This document shows, one piece after another, positions 7,552 through 14,614 of a DNA stretch of 17,414 nt (the stretch's first letter is position 1; each line of letters begins with the position of its first letter). Under the pieces are notes generated by a model. That model had not been told where the DNA came from and searched no databases. It was given only the letters and a program-made list of their open reading frames with translations. Where the stretch lies: contig DASYNW010000135.1 in the NCBI GenBank assembly GCA_036008325.1, forward strand, positions 1-17,414. Reading direction: 5' to 3'. A program made the translations under genes and the position numbers. This stretch comes from AP-15 sp036008325 (lineage in GTDB: Bacteria > Pseudomonadota > Alphaproteobacteria > ATCC43930 > CGMCC-115725).

Positions 7552-8945
7552 CTAGCCTCGGCTAACCGCCGCGTCCGACTGCAGTGAGGCGCGGATTTCC
7601 TCTTCGGTCGGCCACCAATCGGGGCGCTCGATCTCGGTGACACGGTCGCGGATGATCTGGCGCGGCGCCTGCACCTTGTAGAGGCGGCGGGCGTTCGCGC
7701 CGAGAAACTTGGCCTGGTTCTCGACCGGCAGCCCATACTTCTGCATCGTCTCGATCGCCCGCCAGGCGTCGTCGCCGTCGTGGTGATAGACGTCGGACGA
7801 CCACGCGAGGATGTCGCCGTAGAACTCCGGCAGGCGCGCCGGCGGCGCCTCGTCGCCCTCGAAACCGGTCATGCAGTGCTCGGCAAAGGTCTCGCTCGGC
7901 AGGCATTTTAGTGGCGGCAACTGGCGCTCGTTCTTATAGAGCCGGTAGGCCTTGTCGCATTCGTCGATCAAAAAACTGAGCCAGGTCGATGACGCCTCGA
8001 ACACCGCGGCGTTGATCTTCGGGTGACGGTCGAAAAAGCCGGACATCAGCACCATCGTCACCCACAGCGCCGCTTCGGCCTGGAAATTCTGCACGTTCGA
8101 CAGGAACGAGTGCGGCAGGCCGGCGGTCGCGATCGTGCGCCGGATCAATTCGGCGCCGGAATATTGCTCGCTGTAGCCGCTGGGCTTCAAAGTGCCGAAG
8201 GCCGGGAACGGGTGCATGCCGTAGACCATGCCGGTCTCTTCGAGCGCATCCCAGACCGGCTCGTATTTCGGCTGCAGCGGATAATTGCCCAGCGCATCCA
8301 TCGGGCGGACGAGTGCGACCCGGCAGCCTAACGCAGCGACCCGGCGAACCTCCTCGACCGCGTAATCGGGATGCTGCATCGGGATCAGTGCCGCAAAGAA
8401 CAGCCGCTCGGGGTCGGCCAAGGTGTACTCGTAAGCCCATTCGTTGTAGGCGCGGCAGAAGGCCTTGGCGCCGAGCGCGTTTTCAAGCCACGGGTAGATG
8501 TCGATCTCGGTCGGGATGATCATGACCTGATCGATGCCCTGGACGTCCATGTCCTTCAGCCGCGGCTTCGGCTCGTAGGAGCCGGCGTGGTCGAGATAGG
8601 CCACCTGCTCCTGGGTCAGAGCGGTCTTCGGGTTCAGATTGCGCACGTTGAGGGCGCGCTGAATGTCGTGCTTGACCCCGGGGCCGGCATTGGTGATGAC
8701 CCGCATCGTGCCAGGGATGCCGCCCTTGCGCGGCGAGCCGAGGCCGATCCCGGCCCGGCCCGGCCGTTGACGATCAACAGGCGGCTTTCGGCGTCCCACC
8801 AGATCGTCCTTTTCAATGCGTCGAGTTCGTCGCGGCTGAGGAAATCCTTGGCGCGTTCCCAGATCAGCGGCGGCTCGGTGACATGGGCGTCGCAATCGAA
8901 GGTCGGGAAGTCCTTGGTCATCGGCGCAAAACGTTGAACCGGCAT
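7552..8945 (-). pseudogene. Long amidohydrolase-2 protein, frameshifted at a CCCGG repeat
   Basis: The gene starts at the ATG at 8945, with AAGGAGG 7 bases upstream. It encodes MTKDFPTFDCDAHVTEPP in frame A and then passes through three tandem CCCGG units (plus strand 8749-8763). After them the coding signal continues in another frame to 7552, with MDVQGIDQVMIIPTEIDIYP, RLFFAALIPMQHPDYAVEEVRRVA and a beta-8-like WSSDVYHHDGDDAW. Removing one 5-base unit restores one frame of about 462 residues that aligns along its length with the intact long amidohydrolase at 5081-6382. As given, the product would be truncated soon after the repeat. It is a pseudogene, a phase-variable gene or a sequencing error. 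Confidence 0.87.
8749..8763. repeat. Three tandem CCCGG units at a frameshift
   Basis: CCCGG occurs at 8749-8753, 8754-8758 and 8759-8763, followed by a partial CC. On the coding (minus) strand this sits at codons 61-66 of the amidohydrolase. A gain of one 5-base unit by slipped-strand replication exactly explains the change of reading frame. Confidence 0.9.
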
Positions 8946-8986
8946 GCTGTGCCTCCTTCTATTTGCGACGGCGCGGCCTGCGCTGG

Positions 8987-9163
8987 CTACGATGGGATGC
9001 TCACCGGCAATGACCGGATGCCATGGATGAAGTTGGAATAAACGCGGCGCGGCGGCCCCAGGACCTCGATCGCCGGGAAGCGATCGAGGATCTCTTCCCG
9101 CAGGATGCGCAATCGCAGTTCGGCGAGCCGATTGCCGACGCAGCGATGGATGCCGAAGCCGAG
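8987..9163 (-). pseudogene. Cytochrome P450 C-terminal fragment
   Basis: These 58 codons encode the end of a bacterial class I P450. GFGIHRCVGNRLAEL contains the heme-thiolate Cys of the FGxGxHxCxG signature; the first Phe is a Leu here, at the junction. This is followed by the L-helix, ILREEILDRFPAIEV and the family ending YSNFIHGIRSLPV. The other roughly 350 residues, including I-helix and ExxR, are missing. The fragment abuts the broken Gfo/Idh gene in a different frame, so one deletion probably fused two neighbouring genes. It shows the cluster once had a P450 monooxygenase. No ferredoxin gene is visible. Nonfunctional as it stands. Confidence 0.9.
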
Positions 9164-9757
9164 TTGAACATCTGCGGGTTCATCCCGCCGCTTCGCACCT
9201 CGTCCGGCGTCGGACCGTAATGCGCCCAGACATCGGCCGGCGTCGCGGCATGGTATGCCGGGAGGTACTTGGTTCCCTTGCCGGCGACGACGACTTCGAA
9301 ACCGCAGGCGCGTGCCCGGTCGACCAGTTCGCAGGTCAGCGCCGGCTGGTCGCCATAGGCGAGGGAATCGACGACGCCGCGCGCCCGGGCCTCCTCGGCC
9401 AAGAGCGGTCCGGCCAGCACATCGGCTTCGACATTGACCATGACGATGTGCTTCTTGGCGGCGATCGCCGCGCGCGCATGGGCAATGCCCGCCGGCGGGC
9501 TGCCGGTCGCCTCGGCAATGACCTCGATGGCGGGATCGGCGCAGGCCTCGATGCCCGATGCGACAAACGCGGTCCGTGCTATGCGGGCCGCATCGCACCC
9601 GACATTTCGGCAAGCCGCGCGGGCCCGCTCGGGGTCGAGATCGGCGATGACCGACACTTCCAGCCCGGGCATCGTCGGCACCCTTGCCGGCGCCAATGAG
9701 GCCAACTCGCGCCGGCTGCCCGGCGGCGCGCTGCTGCAACAGGAGGTGAAGGCTCAC
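9160..9757 (-). pseudogene. Gfo/Idh-type oxidoreductase, N-terminal half, frameshifted and truncated
   Basis: The GTG at 9757 begins SLHLLLQQRAAGQ and continues to the Rossmann motif RVGLIGAGK. There the frame breaks near 9680 and resumes in another frame as VPTMPGLEVSVIADLDPERA. It then runs through EVIAEATGSP, HIVMVNVEADVLAGPLLAEE and GKGTKYLPAYH to GGMNPQMFN, where it stops matching. This is the NAD(P)-binding half of the homoserine-dehydrogenase-like oxidoreductases that usually carry a C-terminal SAF domain (around 430 residues). From memory of the family, about 23 bases (FGSMFLAQ-like) are missing after GAGK. The 3' half is replaced by the P450 fragment. It starts 12 bases after the PhyH stop. 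Confidence 0.85.
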
Positions 9758-9769
9758 GACCGGACCCCG

Positions 9770-10576
9770 CTACTCGACCGCTTCCCGATTGCGAACAGCG
9801 CGCGCGTAATCGACGAGCGCCCCGTCCGGCACCGGCTCGATCGGCGTGAAGTCGCGATGCGCGATCCATTCCGGCCGGGTCGGCGTGCGGATGTAGTTCG
9901 AGACGGCGCACAGGGTCAGATAGACGATGCGGCGCGGATGCGGCGTGATGTTCGGCGCCGAGCCGTGCACCAGATTGCCATGGAACATCAGCACCGATCC
10001 CGGCTTTCCGGTCGGCGCGACGATGCCGCCCTCCTCGACGAGCTTGGTTACCGTCTCCTTGTCGAGCGTCCACAGTGGGTAGGACGTGGTCTCCTCGTCA
10101 TGGCCGGCCGTCAACACCCCATACTCGTGGCTCCGCGGGATGAGCATTAGCGGCCCGTTGACCGGCATCACCTCGTCCATGAACACCGCAATGTTCATCG
10201 CCCGCGGCTCCGGCATGCCGTCGTCGCGCGCCCAGGTGCCGTAATCCTGGTGCCATTGCCAGACATCGCCCTCGAAGGCGGCCTTGGCGTTGATCTTGTA
10301 CTGGTGCATGTAGAGCTGCTCGCCAAACACCTGCTCGACCGGACGGATCAGCCGCGGATGACTGCCGAGCAGGCGGAACGCCTCGTTGTAAGTGTGCGCG
10401 GCGAAGGCGGTGCGGGGCGCGCCGGTCTTCTCGCGCCATACCTCCTGGCGGTTGGTGGCGTAGATCTGCTCGGCCTCGTCGCGCAGGGGCGCCACCTCCT
10501 CCTCCGAGAAGCAACCGGGCAGGAACAGATAGCCCTCTTCAGCGAACTGCTGGAGCTGCTGTGAGGTAAGCCGCAT
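9770..10576 (-). CDS. Phytanoyl-CoA dioxygenase (PhyH) / ectoine-hydroxylase-like protein
   Basis: A 268-residue Fe(II)/2-oxoglutarate-dependent oxygenase. The ATG at 10576 has GGGAGA about 8 bases upstream. Iron ligands are visible as WHQDYGTW (His109, Asp111) and LVHGSAPN (His204), and RR at 215-216 follows in the 2-oxoglutarate carboxylate-binding region. The core MHQYKINAK...DDGMPEPRAMNIAVFMDE...NGPLMLIPRSH resembles EctD-type hydroxylases, but neighbours are not ectoine genes. It likely hydroxylates a small organic substrate in the cytoplasm. Upstream lies the GntR pseudogene, whose promoter may still drive this gene; downstream, 12 bases away, is the broken Gfo/Idh gene. Confidence 0.9.
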   Translation of the reverse strand: MRLTSQQLQQFAEEGYLFLPGCFSEEEVAPLRDEAEQIYATNRQEVWREKTGAPRTAFAAHTYNEAFRLLGSHPRLIRPVEQVFGEQLYMHQYKINAKAAFEGDVWQWHQDYGTWARDDGMPEPRAMNIAVFMDEVMPVNGPLMLIPRSHEYGVLTAGHDEETTSYPLWTLDKETVTKLVEEGGIVAPTGKPGSVLMFHGNLVHGSAPNITPHPRRIVYLTLCAVSNYIRTPTRPEWIAHRDFTPIEPVPDGALVDYARAVRNREAVE

Positions 10577-10589
10577 CGCGATGTTCTCC

Positions 10590-11302
10590 CGATGAGAATG
10601 GGGCCTGGCTCGCCGGCGCGAGGCGGGCCATGCGTCGCGCGGTTTCGGCGCCCGCGATCGGTGGGGCGACGCGCTGCGCGCTCTGCGCCCACGGCATCCC
10701 GGCGAGGACGAGACGAGGGATCTCCCCGTGCTTGGCCCAGACCAGCGGGTGCTGTTCGGCATCGTCGAGCACCGCGCCCATCGAGCGCGGGCGATCGAGC
10801 ACACGGTCGCAGCGCAATGGCCGCACCTGAAGTTGCCGGATAGACGGTAGAGCGCGGTATGAAAGGCGACGTCGGCCTGAATGAACGCCAAGACCGAAGC
10901 ATTGGGGCCAAGGGCCAGTCCGGCGGCGAGGGCCCGCTGCGCCACCCGCTGCTGCGCCATGTCGGGCCACACGCCCGGCAACCCGTTCCGCGGCAAGCCG
11001 GGAGGCCAACGCATCGAGCACCGCTCGGACCTGGTAACGCTCGCGAATGCCGGTTGCATCGACTGTAGAGACGGTCAGCCCGCGTCTGCCGCTTTTCCCG
11101 GACAAGTTTTTGCTGCTTGAGCAGCTGCAAGCATGGCTGATCGTCTGGCGCGACACGCCGAGCATCCGGCCGAGCTCCTCCTGGCGGATACGCCGGCCGG
11201 GGGCGAGCGTACCATCCGCTATCGCCTCGACCAGCCGCTCAGAGGCGCGGTCGATCAGCGCCGGTTTGGGGTCGAGAGGTTGCAGCAGAGCACCTGCAAC
11301 TC
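10590..11302 (-). pseudogene. GntR-family (FadR/FCD) regulator with several frameshifts
   Basis: Pieces of one GntR regulator appear in three alternating minus-strand frames. In order: SERLVEAIADGTLAPGRRI and EELGRMLGVSRQTISHA (winged HTH), LQLLKQQKLVREK (other frame), RRGLTVSTVDATGIRERYQ and VRAVLDALASRLAAERVA (linker and FCD start), ALGPNASVLAFIQADVAFH (third frame, FCD helix), and RSMGAVLDDAEQHPLVWA towards the C-terminus. At least four frame changes are needed, so no full protein can be made. No clear start codon is in frame with the HTH. Its promoter and operator-like palindrome upstream look intact. The FCD type normally senses an organic acid and represses a catabolic operon. Confidence 0.88.
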
Positions 11303-11317
11303 AGAATTCGCAATTCT
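11303..11317. promoter_or_regulatory. Operator-like palindrome at the GntR transcription start
   Basis: AGAATT-CGC-AATTCT is a perfect 6-bp inverted repeat with a 3-base centre. It lies directly downstream of the -10 element of the predicted minus-strand promoter and covers the expected start of transcription. That is the usual position for autorepression by a GntR/FadR-type regulator. The regulator gene itself is broken. Confidence 0.6.
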
Positions 11318-11346
11318 AAGATATCCGGTCTCAAATACGCCGTCAA
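11318..11346 (-). promoter_or_regulatory. Sigma-70-like promoter for the gntR pseudogene / PhyH genes
   Basis: On the minus strand TTGACG (11346-11341) and TATCTT (11323-11318) are separated by exactly 17 bases. Transcription would begin near 11311 and run into the GntR pseudogene and then the PhyH gene. This is the best promoter match I found in the window. Confidence 0.65.
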
Positions 11347-11597
11347 ACAACGACGCGGCGACGGCGAGGAAAAAAGACCAACACCCCCTCGGCTCTTGAT
11401 GACGGACTCCTGCTGGGAAAGGACCCACGCCCAGGCCTATCCCACCCCGCAGCGACGCGCCCAGGAACTACCCTTTTGGCTGTACCGATACAGCCGGAGA
11501 CCTCCAAGAACCTGGCGGTTTTTTCGGTTTGTCATTCGATGGGGCGGGTCTGATCGTCCTTTCCCGCGCTGGCCATCGGCGCCGGCGCATCCCGCAG
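11347..11597. other. Intergenic stretch between cupin gene and GntR promoter
   Basis: No gene is supported here. The stretch holds the inverted repeat at 11478-11495 and a T run at about 11519-11524. It separates the upstream transcription unit (HbpS-like, LLM, cupin) from the GntR promoter. Confidence 0.5.
11478..11495. repeat. Perfect 7-bp inverted repeat downstream of the cupin gene
   Basis: GGCTGTA-CCGA-TACAGCC forms a clean stem-loop about 100 bases after the cupin stop (11598, minus). On the minus strand it is followed by AAAAGGG rather than T residues, so it is not a textbook intrinsic terminator. It could be a processing hairpin or a protein-binding site. Confidence 0.5.
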
Positions 11598-12581
11598 CTA
11601 TGACGGCCTGATTTCATCCCGGTAGAGGCTCAAAGCCCTCATCACTGGCGCGTCGCTGAAGCTGAATAGGAAGGCCGGGCGGTCGGCGGTGTTGACGTGC
11701 CCGCAGAACGTCCACGTCGGCACCGTGAACACGTCCTTGTCTTCCCAGTTGAGAAGCTGGCCGCCGACCACCGAGTAGCCGGCACCCTCGACCACGTGAT
11801 AGTTCGTGCGGCAGACACGGCGGCGCGCCGGCGTTTGCTCGCCGGGGCGCAGCAGCTGCATGTGGCAGGCGATGGTCGGCATGACCGGTCCGCCGGTGAC
11901 CCGGTTCTTGTATTCGAGGATGATCTCCGCGCCGATGTCAGGGGTATCGGCGGCCGCCAGAAGCTGCAGGGCGGCGCGCATCTCCGACATCGGGTAGTGC
12001 CATTGCGAGGTGTTGACAGCCGCGCCAAAGTCCTGCCGCTCCTGGTGGTGCTCCTCATAGAACCCGGCCTCGAGCATCCGCACCAGCGGGGTATCGAGGC
12101 CGTCCAGCCAGATCATCGGCGCATCGGTGTCGTTGGCGTGGTCGTGCCATGACCAGTTGGGCGTGAGGACGAGATCGCCGGGGTACATCGGAACGCGCTC
12201 GCCGTTGACGACGGTGTAGCCGCCCCCTCCCTCGATGATCAGGCGAAGAGCCGCCGCCGAATGGCGATGGGCCCGGGCAATCTCTCCCGGCATCACGATT
12301 TGGATGTTGGCGACGAGCGTAGTGCTGGCAGCCCCCGGCAGTTTCGGGTTGGTCAGGCGCAGCACCCGGCGCTCGGCCTGCTGGGTCCCGACCAACTCGG
12401 CCGCGCGCATCGCCTGTGGCCGCAGATCCCGCCAATGCCACAGGTACGCCACCGCCTCGCTCCGCGGCTCGATGCTAATGCCGCCGCCGATCCAGGCCGG
12501 CGTCACGTGCTGCGCGGCCAGTTGCGCGTAGTAGTCCTGCAGCTCTTGTTGCGAAGATTGGATGTCAGAAAGCTCCAGCAT
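11598..12581 (-). CDS. Bicupin dioxygenase, gentisate 1,2-dioxygenase-like
   Basis: A 327-residue two-cupin protein resembling gentisate 1,2-dioxygenase and 1-hydroxy-2-naphthoate dioxygenase. The ATG at 12581 has GGGAGG 8 bases upstream. The N-terminal cupin carries IARAHRHSAAALRLIIEG (His105, His107) and PNWSWHDHAN (His146), the expected Fe(II) ligand set. The second cupin (about residues 225-320) has no such His pair, as is usual. Family members open a hydroxylated aromatic ring next to the carboxylate using O2. The gene is 58 bases after the LLM gene on the same strand, so the two are likely co-transcribed. The exact substrate cannot be told; a salicylate- or naphthoate-type substrate is also possible. 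Confidence 0.87.
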   Translation of the reverse strand: MLELSDIQSSQQELQDYYAQLAAQHVTPAWIGGGISIEPRSEAVAYLWHWRDLRPQAMRAAELVGTQQAERRVLRLTNPKLPGAASTTLVANIQIVMPGEIARAHRHSAAALRLIIEGGGGYTVVNGERVPMYPGDLVLTPNWSWHDHANDTDAPMIWLDGLDTPLVRMLEAGFYEEHHQERQDFGAAVNTSQWHYPMSEMRAALQLLAAADTPDIGAEIILEYKNRVTGGPVMPTIACHMQLLRPGEQTPARRRVCRTNYHVVEGAGYSVVGGQLLNWEDKDVFTVPTWTFCGHVNTADRPAFLFSFSDAPVMRALSLYRDEIRPS

Positions 12582-12639
12582 TGGCGTTCCTCCCTTGCGA
12601 CAGCGTTGCGATCGTGCTCTCCCAGAGCGGCCAGGTTAT

Positions 12640-13548
12640 TCAGGCCAGCGTCGCCCGCACCGCGGCCAGCCGCTCCAGGGAACCCAGCACCTTTGGCTGA
12701 TCGTTGGTCAGATGGCGCACGAGGATCTCGGTGTAGCCGATTTTCTCGAAGGCACGAAACTGATCCGCAACCTCGTCGGCCGAGCCCGCGATCAGGGCTT
12801 CTGCCGGCATGCCGCGATAGCCGTGGCTCAGCGCGTGCTGCTTCACCGCCTGCGCCTCGGACGGCGACTCGCCGACGTAAATGTCGCGCCGCAAGGTGAT
12901 GGCGCCCGGCGTTCTGCCGTAAGCGGCGCAGCGCTCGCGATAAAGATCGGCCTGCGCGCGCGCCTCCTCGCGGGTGAGGCCGGGGCTCGCGATCCAGCCC
13001 TCCGCCAGTCGCGCCGCGCGGTCGATGGCCGGCGATGCGCTGGCGCCGATCCAGACCTCGACCGGTTCTGCCGGACGCAGCGCCAGGCTGGCTTCGGCGA
13101 CCCGGAACCGCCGCGAGGAGCTCACCGTCTCGCCCGCCAACAGGCGCCGGACGATGTCCAGAGCCTCCTCAAAGGCCGAAGGACGCGTCCTGATGTTGGC
13201 GCCCATGGCGGCGAACCGTGCCTCGCCCCAGCCGAGGCCGCATTGCATGATGAAGGGGCCTCGAGCGATGGCGGCCAAGGTCCCGATCTGCTCGGCGACC
13301 AGCACCGGGTGCCACAAGGGGAGCAGGAACAGGCATCCGGCCGGGGCCTCGCCCCACTCGGCGAGCAGCCGCCCGAGCATCGGCGTATTCTGATAATAGG
13401 GTGTCGGCGACACGTGCTGATCGCCGACAAACAAGGTATCGAGCGCAGCATGGCGTGCCGCCGCCGCTCGTTCGATCATCCAGCGCGCTCCCTGGCGCGG
13501 ATCTGTCGCGTCCGGGTGATTGCTGGTGAGCGAGATCCCGACCCTCAT
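12640..13548 (-). CDS. LLM class flavin-dependent oxidoreductase
   Basis: A 302-residue luciferase-like TIM-barrel protein using reduced FMN or F420. I start it at the ATG at 13548 (MRVGISLTSNHP), with AAGGA 8 bases upstream. Typical blocks: ALDTLFVGDQHVSP (about residues 34-47), GPFIMQCGLGWGEARFAAMG (about 96-115), FEEALDIVRRLLAGE, EVWIGASASPAIDRAARLAEGW and AGSADEVADQFRAFEKIGYTEILVR near the end. Such enzymes often act as monooxygenases on organic substrates. It lies 28 bases after the HbpS-like gene and 58 bases before the bicupin, suggesting one transcript. A partner flavin reductase is not obvious, although the RibD-C protein downstream is a reductase of another class. Confidence 0.9.
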   Translation of the reverse strand: MRVGISLTSNHPDATDPRQGARWMIERAAAARHAALDTLFVGDQHVSPTPYYQNTPMLGRLLAEWGEAPAGCLFLLPLWHPVLVAEQIGTLAAIARGPFIMQCGLGWGEARFAAMGANIRTRPSAFEEALDIVRRLLAGETVSSSRRFRVAEASLALRPAEPVEVWIGASASPAIDRAARLAEGWIASPGLTREEARAQADLYRERCAAYGRTPGAITLRRDIYVGESPSEAQAVKQHALSHGYRGMPAEALIAGSADEVADQFRAFEKIGYTEILVRHLTNDQPKVLGSLERLAAVRATLA

Positions 13549-13576
13549 CGCGGCATCCTTGTCGCCGGCGTGACTG

Positions 13577-14065
13577 CTATTTGAGCTGACCCTTGATCTT
13601 GGCGAGGCCGGCGCGGGCGCAGGCGTCGTCAAGATCGCCGCCCGGCGCCCCGGCGGCGCCGATCGCCCCGACCACCTCGTCGCCCAGCTTGATGACGATG
13701 CCTCCGCCCAGCAGAAGCAGATGCGGCAATTTGAATAGGTTCGCCAAAACCGGCACCGTCTTCGACCGTTCAACGAGCGCGGTCGTGTCGGTCTTGAACG
13801 ACGCGGACGTGTAGGCCTTGGCAAAGGCGCTGTCGAGCGTGTGGGCGCCGGTGCCGTTGCCGCGCAGCACCGCCTGCTGCACGCCGTCGGCATCGACCAG
13901 CACGCCGGTCTCGGCGTAGCCCTGGCTGGCGCATTTGGCAACAACCGCCACGACGGCTTGGTTCGCGAGATCCGCGGAGATGCGGTGCGTCGGAAGCAGG
14001 CCCTGGGCGTGGGCTTGGCTGACCAGAAAAGCGGCGCACAACGCGGAGAGCAAAGACGGCTTCAT
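13577..14065 (-). CDS. Exported HbpS/GlcG (DUF336) family protein
   Basis: A 162-residue protein with an N-terminal signal peptide MKPSLLSALCAAFLVSQAHA, likely cleaved after Ala20, so it is probably periplasmic. The mature part (residues about 28-160) is the HbpS/GlcG fold: VDADGVQQAVLRGNGTGAHT, then SAFAKAYTSASFKT and GGGIVIKLGDEVVGAIGAAGAPGGDLDDACARAGL. The G-A-P-G-G-D-x-D-x-A-C-A ending is diagnostic. Family members bind heme or small molecules; many sit in catabolic operons without a defined role. The ATG at 14065 has AAGG about 8 bases upstream. It is the first gene of the visible minus-strand run, 28 bases before the LLM gene. Confidence 0.9.
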   Translation of the reverse strand: MKPSLLSALCAAFLVSQAHAQGLLPTHRISADLANQAVVAVVAKCASQGYAETGVLVDADGVQQAVLRGNGTGAHTLDSAFAKAYTSASFKTDTTALVERSKTVPVLANLFKLPHLLLLGGGIVIKLGDEVVGAIGAAGAPGGDLDDACARAGLAKIKGQLK

Positions 14066-14302
14066 GCAGGTGACCTTATCTAGCCCATCCGCCAGATTCC
14101 GGGTGGCTCTGCGGGCAGCATCGTCCGTCTGACCAGCCTGGACAACGAGAAATCGTCCCCGGTGAGGGAGAACCGTCGCGCTGCATCGTGCGCAGCCTCA
14201 CCATGGAGGCGGTGCGATGGGCGAGACTGTAGACCTACTGGCCGCAGGCGCTGCGCGCGCGGTTGGAATCGCGCACGCGCCGCCAGGTACGTTTTAGTGC
14301 GT
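14066..14302. other. Intergenic region upstream of the HbpS-like gene
   Basis: The promoter of the minus-strand unit headed by the HbpS-like gene should lie here, but I found no close -35/-10 pair. Open frames on both strands show no recognisable family. It probably includes further decayed sequence upstream of the cyclase relic. Confidence 0.4.
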
Positions 14303-14514
14303 AGCGGCATCCAGTTTGGTGAGATCCATCTGAAGCGCCAAGAAATCAGCGGTATTGCTGTTTACATTGCGGCGCGGATTGCGGCAATAGCCCACCCGGT
14401 GAAGCCTTCGTGCCGAGAACGGTTTGTGATTTGGTCACCGGGTCGGGGCTCGTTTTTGAAGACCGTGGCATCCATCAGTTGCGCGGTCGGCCAGAAGAAA
14501 TCCACCTGTATGCG
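14303..14514 (+). pseudogene. Class III adenylate/guanylate cyclase C-terminal relic
   Basis: Frame 2 encodes FGEIHLKRQEISGIAVYIAA then RIAAIAHP. After one missing base near 14399, frame 1 continues EAFVPRTVCDLVTGSGLVFE then DRGIHQLRGRPEEIHLYA. Joined, this is the end of the class III nucleotide cyclase domain (TGEIE...GIAVHIAARI...VSRTVxDLVxGSGxxFEDRGxHxLKGxPxExxLYA), common in multi-copy cyclases of Bradyrhizobium-like bacteria. The catalytic front half is absent. It is a short non-functional fragment lying tail-to-tail with the LysR gene. Confidence 0.8.
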
Positions 14515-14614
14515 AAGAACCACAGCGATCGCGGTGTGCGGTCCGGCTCGATCAAGCGATCGGCGCGGCCCCTGGCGCAGCTTCGAGGCGACAGGGCGAT
14601 GATCGAGCTTGCGA

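Noticed and set aside
10577..11059. N-terminal extension of the PhyH gene to an upstream start at 11059
   Set aside because: These codons cover the GntR pseudogene and contain only one piece of it in frame; the ATG at 10576 has a good ribosome binding site and begins the PhyH domain.
12562..13584. 340-codon open frame on the plus strand
   Set aside because: Antisense to the LLM oxidoreductase, whose minus-strand translation matches a known family along its length.
13549..13944. N-terminal extension of the LLM gene to an ATG at 13944
   Set aside because: The extension overlaps the HbpS-like gene out of frame and is Arg/Pro/Ser-rich; the ATG at 13548 has a proper ribosome binding site and the family's N-terminus.
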